This document shows positions 18,388-26,552 of a stretch of 64,000 bases of DNA, piece by piece. Position 1 is the stretch's first letter. The number at the start of each line of letters is the position of its first letter. The position numbers and the translations under genes are program-made. Where the stretch lies: the NCBI RefSeq assembly GCF_000520995.1, contig NZ_JACA01000036.1, positions 62,001-126,000 on the forward strand, written 5' to 3'. This stretch comes from Aquimarina macrocephali JAMB N27 (GTDB lineage Bacteria; Bacteroidota; Bacteroidia; Flavobacteriales; Flavobacteriaceae). Below the pieces are notes generated by a model, which saw only the letters and a list, made by a program, of their open reading frames with translations, ran no database searches and was not told where the DNA came from.

Positions 18388-18930
18388 GTTTTCTTTATCT
18401 TGATTAAGAATGGGCAATACAAAAATCTCGCATATATACAATTAAGATTGGATAGTTCTTGCATTTGTAGCAGTCCCTCTTTAATTTGGTAATTAACTGG
18501 TAGTATACAACCATTTAGAGGGGCGGTATTCTCCCACACAAGTTTATCGCTCCTCGTTTCCCTTTTAATAAATATGTATCGCCTCAGGCGATGCTTTTAA
18601 CGGGAGTCATTCCAAAGTATGGAATGGCTTTTTTTCTGTATCAGAATCCTTGTCTCAATTCGTAAAGCGTAAAAGCTAAAAATAATCCGAAGATTTTACT
18701 GCTTTCCGTCGTGAACTAGGAAAGGCAATAAAATTTCGTTGATTTTCACCCAAGCACTTCTCGCGAAGTGTTTTTCCCTTGACGGATTCAGCCGCTTTGT
18801 AGCGACAATTCTTGTCGCCCCAAAAAAATTATGTTTTGGGGCGCAAGTTCATTTGAAGAAGGTTTTTGCTCTAATAAGCAAACGTTCAGGCAAGCCGAAA
18901 CATAGACAACAATTAAAAAGGAAAATTTTA
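18388..18930. other. Non-coding stretch with hairpins and an orphan terminator
   Basis: About 540 nt without a credible gene. It contains a perfect hairpin ATCGCC-TCA-GGCGAT (18578-18592), an intrinsic terminator at 18606-18635 that no visible gene needs, and a hairpin-forming GTAGCGAC/GTCGCCCC region near 18800-18840. A frame open from 18739 into the next gene is judged non-coding. Could hold a small RNA and promoters for the divergent units. Confidence 0.5.
18606..18635 (+). terminator. Orphan intrinsic terminator
   Basis: Stem GTCATTCCA/TGGAATGGC (one G-T pair), loop AAGTA, then seven T. No coding gene on the + strand precedes it within 770 nt, so it may end a non-coding transcript. Confidence 0.75.
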
Positions 18931-19416
18931 ATGAATATCTATGATGCAGCAAAAATACTTGGAATTTTTGGAGAGATTACACCAGAGAAGACAAAAACAG
19001 CTTATCGGGCAGCCTGTAAAAAATATCATCCTGATATTAACAAGGCAGGCGAAGAAATGATGAAAATCATTAATCAAGCTTATGATGCACTTAAAGATTA
19101 TCAAGGCGAAATTAAAGAACAACAAACAGATTACAGTGATTTATTAAATGATGCGCTTAACGCCATTTTGAATATATCTGATCTTGTAATTGAAATTTGT
19201 GGCGCGTGGGTTTGGGTGACAGGGGATACACGAAAACATAAAGATGTTTTAAAAGAAGCCAACTTTAGATGGGCATCAAAAAAGAAAGCGTGGTATTTCC
19301 GCCCAGAAGATTTTAAGAGCCGTTCCAAAGGCAATAAAACACTTTCAGAAATCCGTGAAACTTACGGTTCATATGCTCCAAAGCGTTTTATTCCTATGAT
19401 TCAAGGGGGTGCGTAA
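18931..19416 (+). CDS. J-domain protein, element type (copy 2)
   Basis: 161 residues, same length and plan as the gene at 16499: J domain with HPD at 33-35 (KKYHPDINK) and C-terminal WVWVTGDTRKHKDVLKEANFRW ... WYFRPEDFKSRSKGNKTL. The ATG at 18931 was chosen because an AAAAAGGAAAA Shine-Dalgarno lies about 9 nt before it and because it aligns with the paralogue's start. Its stop overlaps the methyltransferase start (TAATG), so the two are translationally coupled. Likely recruits Hsp70 to an element protein; client unknown. Confidence 0.85.
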   Translation: MNIYDAAKILGIFGEITPEKTKTAYRAACKKYHPDINKAGEEMMKIINQAYDALKDYQGEIKEQQTDYSDLLNDALNAILNISDLVIEICGAWVWVTGDTRKHKDVLKEANFRWASKKKAWYFRPEDFKSRSKGNKTLSEIRETYGSYAPKRFIPMIQGGA

Positions 19417-20180
19417 TGAAAATTCAAGCACTCAAAAAAGACTTTATCAAAACCATTGATGAAATGGATCGTTCTAAACATAGGCAAGAGCATTTTAGAA
19501 ATTTTTGTGAAATGTCTTATTGCGCTCATGCAAAAATCACAGCTCAAAACCAGATAAGAGCAGACAAATTAGAAGATCAATATATGTCTATCGTTGGCAC
19601 TTATAAAAATAAAGATGATGTACGTTTAATGCCTAAATTGGTTGGTCTGACAATCCAAGCACTTCACGAAACAGGGTGTGATTTTTTAGGCGAACTTGCA
19701 GCGGAACTTGGCGCACTTGATAAGAAAAATGGACAATTTTTCACGCCTTATCATGTTGCTAAACTTATGGCGCATATCACATTGCCCGACATTGAAAGCC
19801 TTATCAAAGAAGATGGTTTTTTTACATTAAACGACCCCGCAGCGGGTGCGGGTTGCATGGTTTTATGCGCTGCTGACATCGTACAGGAAAAAGGCTTTGA
19901 GCCTATGGACTGTATGAGTGTGCAAGTCACAGAACTTAATAAAAGTACCTATCATATGCTTTTTGTTCAGCTTGCTTTGCGCGGAATTGCTGCGGAAGTT
20001 ATTCATGGCAATTCATTATCACTAGAAACATTTGAAAGTGCATATACACCTGCTGCAATTCCTTTCCTTGGTAGGCATGGGCGCATGTTCAAAGAAGTGC
20101 TTAAAGCTGAAATACCTGTTCGGGCTGATTTTGAAGTCATGCCGATATTAAACGCCGATCAACTCGATTTATTCAAATAA
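19416..20180 (+). CDS. N6-adenine methyltransferase-like protein, catalytic motif missing
   Basis: 254 residues. Motif X region NGQFFTPYHVAKLM (105-118) and SAM-binding motif I NDPAAGAG (139-146) are those of type I-like N6 DNA methyltransferases. The catalytic motif IV ([D/N/S]PP[Y/F]) expected after HGNSLSLETFE (about 198-208) is not there; the region reads YTPAAIPFLGRHG. No target-recognition domain either. It may bind SAM or DNA without methylating, or act with a partner; a decoy or regulatory role on the element is an inference. Overlaps the J-domain gene by one base; leader AAGGGGGTG fits a Shine-Dalgarno. Confidence 0.8.
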   Translation: MKIQALKKDFIKTIDEMDRSKHRQEHFRNFCEMSYCAHAKITAQNQIRADKLEDQYMSIVGTYKNKDDVRLMPKLVGLTIQALHETGCDFLGELAAELGALDKKNGQFFTPYHVAKLMAHITLPDIESLIKEDGFFTLNDPAAGAGCMVLCAADIVQEKGFEPMDCMSVQVTELNKSTYHMLFVQLALRGIAAEVIHGNSLSLETFESAYTPAAIPFLGRHGRMFKEVLKAEIPVRADFEVMPILNADQLDLFK

Positions 20181-20245
20181 TAGATTTCACCAACGAGCAG
20201 CCCGTAAAGGGCTGTTCCACGGTGCAATTTTGCATCAATAAATAT

Positions 20246-20251
20246 AAGGAG
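20246..20251 (+). promoter_or_regulatory. Strong Shine-Dalgarno of the ParB-like gene
   Basis: AAGGAG, 8 nt before the ATG at 20260. Such sites are rare in Bacteroidota and fix this start; they also point to a foreign origin for this block. Confidence 0.8.
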
Positions 20252-20259
20252 AACTTAAA

Positions 20260-21972
20260 ATGACACTTCAAATGATACCACTTAACCAAATTAAACCATC
20301 AAAAAACAACCCGCGTAAGAGCTTTGACGATCATACGATTGCAGGACTGGCCGCAAGCATTAAAACAGATGGGCTTTTGCAAAATCTTGTCGTTGCCAAA
20401 CCCAAAGGCAAAGCAAAAACCTATACTATAATTTCAGGAGAACGTAGATTTAGAGCATTATCTTTATTAGTTGCGAATGAAGATTTGCCAAAAGATTTTG
20501 ATGTTCCTGTTAAAATAGAGGATGGCTTAACAGATGAAGAAATGCACCGCATCGCCACAATAGAAAATATACAACGTGAAAATCTATCCCCTTTGGAAGA
20601 AGCGGCGGCAGTTGTTGGCTTGTTACAAGATCATATGAGCCTTGATGATATTGTCGCGCAAACGGGTTTAAGTCTCTCCACAATAAAACGCCGACTTGCT
20701 CTTTCTGCTTTATGTGATGAAGCAAAAGCAGCCCTTAATAATAAAGAGATTACATTATCCCAAGCCGAAGCCTTGACCGTAGGAACGCAAAAACAGCAAG
20801 TCGATTTAATAACACAACGCAATTTATCTCATTTTGATGTTGATGATATTAAGGAGTATATGACTGATGATAAAGCCTGTCTTTCTCATGCTCTATTTGA
20901 TACGAAACTTTATAAAGGAACATTTAGCAGTGATTTATTCGGAGATGATGACACCACTTTTTTTGATGACATGGATGCGTTTTGGACATTGCAAAATGAA
21001 GCCATTCAAATCCGAGAATATGAACTGTCATTAGATGGCTTTGCTCCTATTGAAATTATTGAAAGAGGGTACTTTTCTGATTGGCAATATTCGCAGCCAG
21101 AGGAGGACGAAACTGGTGGGGCTGTTATTCATGTCATGCCATCTGGAGAGGTTGAAATTCATAAAAACCTCATCAATCGCAAACTTGATGAAAAAGCTGT
21201 TGAACTTGCGGAAGCAAAACCACGCGCCACATATTCAAAGCCTATTTGTGAATATATCGCTATGCATAAATCAATAGCGGTACAAGCTGCCTTACTGGAA
21301 AACCCACGCATCGCAAAAGAGCTTGCTATTGTTCAAATGCTATCGAGGAGTAATGGCATTAAATTAGATTTGCATAACTGTTTGTCTTATTTTGATGAAG
21401 AAGAAAGTCAGTCAAATTCGTTTGAGACTATAAAGACAAGTATAATATCGGTTTTAGCGACCTTTAAAATACTTGATAGTGATGAAATTCCATATCTTAT
21501 ATATTCTTTTTTTAACAATTATCGTAATTCAGTAACAAGCTTAGATTATTACATAATCCTTAAAACCCTAAGTAATGAAGAGCTAGAAAACATGCATTCA
21601 CTTTTAACCATATTATGCTTTGGTCAATTGCAAAGTGATCGGCTTGATACAAATGAGGAGAGTTTATTTAACCGTGTTGCTCAGGATTTAAAAGTTGATA
21701 TGTCAGAATGTTGGATACCAGATGAACCATTTTTGAAACGCCGTAATATGAGCCAGTTAAAAGAGATCATTAGTGAAAGCAAATTATCGCATCTTTTTGG
21801 GACTGGTGATGGTTATAAGAAAGGTAAATTGGTCAAATCTATGGCTGATAATTTTAAGCGCATTCGTTCTTTAGAAAAACCGTCTGCCAATGAGCAAAAA
21901 GCATATGATTGGACACCAGAAGCGTTTCAATTTCCTGCAATAGACCCTGATAAAATTATGCCAAGTGAATAA
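20260..21972 (+). CDS. ParB/RepB-family nuclease-fold DNA-binding protein (no ParA partner)
   Basis: 570 residues. N-terminal ParB domain (about 5-100): IPLNQIKPSKNNPRKSF, SIKTDGLLQNLVV, ISGERRFRAL (the GERR nucleotide-binding motif) and ENIQRENLSPLEEA. An HTH follows (MSLDDIVAQTGLSLSTIKRRLAL, about 127-150). The long C-terminal part (about 200-570) is unassigned and acidic. No parA or parS is visible, so a partition role is uncertain; ParB-like proteins on conjugative elements also act as regulators or anti-restriction factors. Start fixed by AAGGAG. Followed by a hairpin. Confidence 0.85.
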   Translation: MTLQMIPLNQIKPSKNNPRKSFDDHTIAGLAASIKTDGLLQNLVVAKPKGKAKTYTIISGERRFRALSLLVANEDLPKDFDVPVKIEDGLTDEEMHRIATIENIQRENLSPLEEAAAVVGLLQDHMSLDDIVAQTGLSLSTIKRRLALSALCDEAKAALNNKEITLSQAEALTVGTQKQQVDLITQRNLSHFDVDDIKEYMTDDKACLSHALFDTKLYKGTFSSDLFGDDDTTFFDDMDAFWTLQNEAIQIREYELSLDGFAPIEIIERGYFSDWQYSQPEEDETGGAVIHVMPSGEVEIHKNLINRKLDEKAVELAEAKPRATYSKPICEYIAMHKSIAVQAALLENPRIAKELAIVQMLSRSNGIKLDLHNCLSYFDEEESQSNSFETIKTSIISVLATFKILDSDEIPYLIYSFFNNYRNSVTSLDYYIILKTLSNEELENMHSLLTILCFGQLQSDRLDTNEESLFNRVAQDLKVDMSECWIPDEPFLKRRNMSQLKEIISESKLSHLFGTGDGYKKGKLVKSMADNFKRIRSLEKPSANEQKAYDWTPEAFQFPAIDPDKIMPSE

Positions 21973-21982
21973 AATAGCATGT

Positions 21983-22006
21983 CCTCGCGCCTTATCTGGC
22001 GTGAGG
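21983..22006 (+). terminator. Hairpin after the ParB-like gene
   Basis: Stem CCTCGCGCC/GGCGTGAGG (one G-T pair), loop TTATCT, followed by a weak T-rich tail (CTTATCTTTATT). Probable weak terminator or attenuator before the next gene. Confidence 0.55.
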
Positions 22007-22040
22007 CTTATCTTTATTCTATGGTGTTTAAGAGGACTAA

Positions 22041-22667
22041 ATGACGTATAGCATAATTAAAAAATTCTTTTACACTGAGTTTTGTTCTTGGCCTGATGAA
22101 ATCGAGCTTTGCGTAACGCCTCGTTTGCATGACCAAATTGAGAGTGCGCGAAATATTTTAAAATATAACTCCAATGTTCAAAAGCTCTATATAGAAGTAC
22201 CATCAGAGGTGATTTCAAAACAAAGCTTTATTGATATGCAATATGCTTGTCGTTTTGAAATGCATAGCATTATCGTTGAAGATGTTCATGTGCGTTATTA
22301 TGTGGAATCAGCATGGTCTAAAACGATCCGCGCCGAATATGATTTCACACATCTTATACCTCATCCCGTGATTGAAGTTTTAAACAATGAAAACCAAGCT
22401 TTGGATGCAAATATAGCCGAGCGTTATGGTACACAGGATTCTGGTGTTTTATATGAAGTGCAAACCTTAACCGCTTCTGATGGTTGGCTCAATACATGGT
22501 CAGTTATAGATGATGACAATAAAAGCATTCCCCAGACCTTTACAAGCTATCGAGCCGCACAAAAAGAAATTGATGAACATATCGCCGATACCAACGAGGC
22601 GATTGAAAATGGTGATCTTGATGCGGTTATAGATGAATTTAGGATTGTTAAAATATCGCAGATTTAG
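22041..22667 (+). CDS. Conserved-looking element protein of unknown function
   Basis: 208 residues, acidic, no signal or TM. The C-terminal ~70 residues (YEVQTLTASDGWLNTWSVIDDDNKSIPQTFTSYRAAQKEIDEHI) read like a compact domain in which a W-x-N-x-W core is followed by a helix; I have no family name for it. An AAGAGGAC Shine-Dalgarno precedes the ATG, as in its upstream neighbours, so it probably belongs to the same imported block. Confidence 0.7.
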   Translation: MTYSIIKKFFYTEFCSWPDEIELCVTPRLHDQIESARNILKYNSNVQKLYIEVPSEVISKQSFIDMQYACRFEMHSIIVEDVHVRYYVESAWSKTIRAEYDFTHLIPHPVIEVLNNENQALDANIAERYGTQDSGVLYEVQTLTASDGWLNTWSVIDDDNKSIPQTFTSYRAAQKEIDEHIADTNEAIENGDLDAVIDEFRIVKISQI

Positions 22668-22979
22668 ACCTTCATGATTGCCATTTTTTAAATTTAGGTC
22701 ATTTGTTACCCGGCACGAAAAAGTGCAGGGCAAAAACCACCCGCATTTAAAACGCGCTGGAACAGATGAAAGCGACTTTAAGAAAAATAAATTCGTTACA
22801 ACAGTTCCTTTTACCACCGCACATAAACCCTATTAGTGAAAAAACATCCTTCATTAAATACTTGTTAGCATAATCTGGGGTGAATTTTTGTTTAACAAAA
22901 AGAGGGGACTGATAAGTCCCTTAAACTTTTAACTTCCGAAAAGCGAAGCGTTCGGACAATAGTCGCGCCAGCGATTTTT
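22668..22979. other. Convergent intergenic stretch, no gene
   Basis: 312 nt between converging units. It holds the hairpin at 22903 and a second inverted repeat TCCGA/TCGGA (about 22937-22958). Short frames in 22700-22850 look like decayed coding sequence but show no recognisable domain. Confidence 0.45.
22903..22922. terminator. Hairpin between converging genes
   Basis: GGGACT-GATA-AGTCCC stem, extendable by a G-T and an A-T pair. T/A-rich sequence lies on both sides, so it could serve both directions. Confidence 0.5.
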
Positions 22980-23453
22980 TTATTCAGAATAAAATGTAAT
23001 TTTAGAAATGAAGATTTCTGTTTTATGATTGTCATGCTTTGTTTTACTTTCTGCAATCCAATCTACATTTTGATTACTCATATGATCTGCGAGAATTTCA
23101 AGATTACGCCCCTCAATATTTATTGCCCTTTTACCTGCGTGAATAGTTAGACCTTTATCGGCATCGTAGTCCATATAAGAAATTCCAATATAAGGCTGAT
23201 AGAGCCTATTACCGCCTTTGAACATGATTTTAACGGATGCTGTTTTATGCGCCTCATCTATCGCAAAATATTTACGTGTGATTTTTGGCTCATCATTTTT
23301 AAGCACAGCTTCATTGGCTGGCGTTTTAAACGTCAGATTTTCAACTGGCTCTTTTGGTTCTTCCGTGTCCTGTTCTTTAGCAGGGTTGCGGTTCTTCCAT
23401 TTCTCCGCCAGCTTGTCCGTGTTGAGGTTGTTTGTATTCTTGCTCTGGCTCAT
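22980..23453 (-). CDS. Relaxase-linked accessory protein of unknown function
   Basis: 157 residues. A polar, Asn/Glu-rich N-terminus (first ~55 residues) precedes a compact beta-rich domain (KYFAIDEAHKTASVKIMFKGG ... IHAGKRAINIEGRNLEILADHMSNQNVDWI). Its start lies 77 nt inside the 3' end of the relaxase gene on the same strand, so the two are surely co-transcribed; the length of this overlap is unusual. Possibly a DNA-processing accessory factor. No family recognised. Confidence 0.65.
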   Translation of the reverse strand: MSQSKNTNNLNTDKLAEKWKNRNPAKEQDTEEPKEPVENLTFKTPANEAVLKNDEPKITRKYFAIDEAHKTASVKIMFKGGNRLYQPYIGISYMDYDADKGLTIHAGKRAINIEGRNLEILADHMSNQNVDWIAESKTKHDNHKTEIFISKITFYSE

Positions 23454-26307
23454 GATTCATTTCTGTTTTAAAGTTTTCATACGCAGGCTTAATATGGGTA
23501 TCTATATACTCACGCATTCTATTCATATGCGTTTGATGTTCTTCTATTTCTTGATCTCTTAGGGCTTCTTTACGCTCTGCCTCTTGTTTTGCGGCTTTAA
23601 TTTCGGTTGCGCTCATTCCCTCATTGCTTTTAGAGATGGCATCTTTAAGAGCGTATTTATCATCGGTATAAATGAGGCAGTTTTCACTTCCTCTTGATAC
23701 AGAGACATAGAATTGTTTGTCATAGGCTGCTTTACCCGCTGATTTATCCTGAGACACAATCACGGTTTTTGCTGTTTTACCTTGAGATGCTGGTGAGGTT
23801 GTCACATAGCCATGATCTATATGGTGGTTGGTTTTTGGAATGGTTGCACCATTTTCAAGGATGATATCCCCGCGCCAATCAAAGCTTTTAATCTTATAAT
23901 TTTGCCCATTATGAAGGGCTTTACCCTCTAGGCTTTTGGTGTTTTTAGTAATACGGATCATATCTTTACGGGCGAACTGGATTTCTTGCTTGTTATAGAC
24001 TTCAAACTTGCCCTTATTTAGCAAAGGTAGAACTCTTGTGTTTTCCTCTTCCTCTGATTTGATGTGAACATTGTCTTTATCGATACTGTTTACGATATAC
24101 TGCAATCCTGTTTTAAATCCTCTTACATATTGGTGAAACTCAATCGCATCACCTTGATTATAATTATTAGGGTTTTGTTTTTGTTGAGCCGTTAATTGCT
24201 TAGAGCGCAATGCATAAAAGTCTTTATCCTTTTTGCCTATACGCCCTTCATCACGTAGTTTTTGACGGATTGTATCGGTCAGAATGCGCCCTTGTTTTTT
24301 GCTAGGGGAAACAATGATTGCATCATCGTCTTTTTTCTTAGTATGCGTTAAATATGCATTAGCGACATGTTCATGACGGGCAGCCTTGTTTTTAATCTCA
24401 ATGATATTATCGTTTTTGTTCAAGGCTTCAAAAGCCGTTCCCATTTCTTCTTTGCGCTGTGTTTCGTTTTTTCTGCCAATAGCAGATGCCATTTTCTCAA
24501 CGACTTTTTTATAGGTTTCTACATGACGTTGACGCACGATTTCATTAACTCTTGCAGCTTTGACCTTTGATATTGTTTCAATGAGTTTCATGCCGCATCC
24601 TGCCTCAACGGAAGAGTGTTGTTTCCAATCTCCTGAAAGCAATAGTCGCGCATTTTGCTTCTCTGCTATTGTGATAAGCTTATTCATAGTCGGAACACCA
24701 ACAAGCCCTGCTTCATCTATTCCTATGACACCGCCGCGCATTTGTTCTTGCATCTTTGTATCGACTAATAATCTCGCAATTGTATCGGCATTTTCAAACC
24801 CTTCTTTGCGCAACACGTTTTTAGCAGCATCGGAAGAGGGGGCGAACATATGGAGTTTCTTATTGCCGTATTTTATACCTTCTTGAATTTCTTTAAGCAG
24901 GGTGGTTTTTCCTGTACCAGCATCACCCGATACAAGGATAATTTTATCCTTGCTGTTTAGCACATGATCAACTGCCATTTTTTGCCCTTTGGTAAAATAA
25001 GGCGCATCTATTTTATAATTTGGATTAAGGGCTGGCTGTGTTGCTTTGCTGTCGGCTGCGCGTTCGATTAGATATTCTTCTTGCTGGTTCATCCAATCGG
25101 TTGTTATGAACTCAATGCCTTTTTTATTTGTGGCACTTAAGATATTATCTCGCGCTTCTAAATTTTGTTTTACTTCTTCAGGGGAAACTTTGCCATTGGT
25201 AAGCCTTAATGCATAATCTAAAACACGGTTTTTTTCTATGCCAGAATTACGCTCCATAAAATGCTGTAAGGCTTGATTAATGGCAATGGTTGTTTGGACT
25301 GATTGTTTGATTTCTGGCGTTGCTTTTTCTTGATTAAAATCAATTGAAATAGCCCCCGAAGTTTTATCCTTACCATTGCTTTTTTTAGCGTTCACAATTG
25401 CGTGATATTCGCTTAAAGATAGACGATCTTTCCAGATAGAATTTAACTCATTTTCAGGAACAGATTTGTTCTTATCATGACGTGTTATTCGTCCTAATTT
25501 TGCTTTGTGTTTTGGGTCAGATATTCCCTCTTTTTGAGCGAATGAATTTATCTCCTCATTACGGGTTGAATATTTCTCAATGACTTTGCGATCAACGCCT
25601 AAAATTTCCCAACGCTCATCTGTATCATATGTTTCATATCCTGCTTTTTTAAGGTTCTGCCTCATGGTGGAATGATAGAACGCTTCGTAATAAGGGGATT
25701 GTTTTTTAACGCCGTAAATCTCTATTGCACGCCATCTATTTTGTTTCTCAAAATATGTTGCATTAATGACCGCGCAATGAGAATGAAGCTGTGGATCTGG
25801 CACATAATTTTTGCCCGATTTTAAATCTTGTAATGTTGGTCTTGTCGTATCATGTAGAAATTCTGCATAAGCAATGTTACCCGTTTTAACGTATTCTTTT
25901 CCTCTACCTTTTCCTTGTGTTCCGATCTGTGTTTGGATATTGGTTTCAACCTCAAGCATGGTTTTTTTGACCGCATCATGATGCGCATTGATGATATCTT
26001 GATCACCTGTTATGGCATGCATAACAGAAACAGATTTAACAGGCGAGAATGTGAAATCATACATCGGTCTGCGATTTGCTGAGTTTCTTGCGGTTAATCT
26101 ATCGCCTGTATTTGGGTCTTGATTGTGCAATAGGTTTTCAAAATCTTGCGCCTTCACATCACCGCTTAATCCAAGTTTCATTGCCGCATTTCCATGCCAT
26201 TGACCGATCACTTGCTCCTTCTCAGAGTAGTAATCATTCATCGCTAAATTCACCCGAAAATAGGAAATAGCAGCGGCGGTATTTTTACTTGGTTCAATGC
26301 TTAACAT
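23377..26307 (-). CDS. MobF-family conjugative relaxase-helicase (TrwC/TraI-like)
   Basis: 976 residues. N-terminal TrwC relaxase domain (about 1-300): the tyrosine pair YY at 26-27, DFTFSPVKSVSV (84-95) and the histidine triad H152 (EFLHDTTR), H175 and H177 (DPQLHSHCAV) that holds the metal at the nicking site. A RecD/TraI-type SF1 helicase follows: Walker A GDAGTGKTT (461-469), Walker B VIGIDEAGLV, LLLSGDWKQHSS and the C-terminal YVSVSRGSEN motif. It would nick oriT, stay on the 5' end and unwind the strand for transfer. Divergent from the coupling-protein gene; MobF relaxases are unusual in Bacteroidota. Confidence 0.93.
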   Translation of the reverse strand: MLSIEPSKNTAAAISYFRVNLAMNDYYSEKEQVIGQWHGNAAMKLGLSGDVKAQDFENLLHNQDPNTGDRLTARNSANRRPMYDFTFSPVKSVSVMHAITGDQDIINAHHDAVKKTMLEVETNIQTQIGTQGKGRGKEYVKTGNIAYAEFLHDTTRPTLQDLKSGKNYVPDPQLHSHCAVINATYFEKQNRWRAIEIYGVKKQSPYYEAFYHSTMRQNLKKAGYETYDTDERWEILGVDRKVIEKYSTRNEEINSFAQKEGISDPKHKAKLGRITRHDKNKSVPENELNSIWKDRLSLSEYHAIVNAKKSNGKDKTSGAISIDFNQEKATPEIKQSVQTTIAINQALQHFMERNSGIEKNRVLDYALRLTNGKVSPEEVKQNLEARDNILSATNKKGIEFITTDWMNQQEEYLIERAADSKATQPALNPNYKIDAPYFTKGQKMAVDHVLNSKDKIILVSGDAGTGKTTLLKEIQEGIKYGNKKLHMFAPSSDAAKNVLRKEGFENADTIARLLVDTKMQEQMRGGVIGIDEAGLVGVPTMNKLITIAEKQNARLLLSGDWKQHSSVEAGCGMKLIETISKVKAARVNEIVRQRHVETYKKVVEKMASAIGRKNETQRKEEMGTAFEALNKNDNIIEIKNKAARHEHVANAYLTHTKKKDDDAIIVSPSKKQGRILTDTIRQKLRDEGRIGKKDKDFYALRSKQLTAQQKQNPNNYNQGDAIEFHQYVRGFKTGLQYIVNSIDKDNVHIKSEEEENTRVLPLLNKGKFEVYNKQEIQFARKDMIRITKNTKSLEGKALHNGQNYKIKSFDWRGDIILENGATIPKTNHHIDHGYVTTSPASQGKTAKTVIVSQDKSAGKAAYDKQFYVSVSRGSENCLIYTDDKYALKDAISKSNEGMSATEIKAAKQEAERKEALRDQEIEEHQTHMNRMREYIDTHIKPAYENFKTEMNHEPEQEYKQPQHGQAGGEMEEPQPC

Positions 26308-26552
26308 TCATCAATCTTTATTCTTGTTGTTCTACGACGTTTCAATATGTTCCTGTCGGATTTGTCATAAAATTTCAGTAGACTTCACGTCTTAGCAAGC
26401 TAAGACATCTACAAATATATAAAAATAATCCTTAACTTTGAATCAGTTAACGCAATTAGAGGTTGTTCTATCAACATTAGGAATCACTGAATCATATAAA
26501 ATTCAATGAAAACAGATGGCTTGATTCCAGCCTTGAATCAGAAAAAAAATCT
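26308..26552. other. Candidate origin of transfer (oriT) and divergent promoters
   Basis: 245 nt between the divergent relaxase and coupling-protein genes, the usual place for a MobF oriT. It contains a perfect 8-bp inverted repeat GTCTTAGC-AA-GCTAAGAC at 26389-26406 with no T-run, and repeated GAATCA elements: TTGAATCAG at 26438-26446 and 26533-26541, GAATCAC at 26481 and TGAATCA at 26488. The inverted repeat could be the relaxase recognition hairpin and the GAATCA repeats accessory-protein sites. Nic site not identified. Confidence 0.5.

Noticed and set aside
18739..18930. An N-terminal extension of J-domain copy 2
   Set aside because: The paralogue at 16499 starts at the equivalent of 18931, and a Shine-Dalgarno sits just before that ATG.
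22500..22817. A leftward open frame of about 105 codons
   Set aside because: It overlaps the 208-aa gene, has no leader and no recognisable motif.
26041..26552. Iteron-based replication origin near the GAATCA repeats
   Set aside because: The repeats are irregularly spaced and no replication initiator gene is adjacent; a transfer origin or regulator site fits better.
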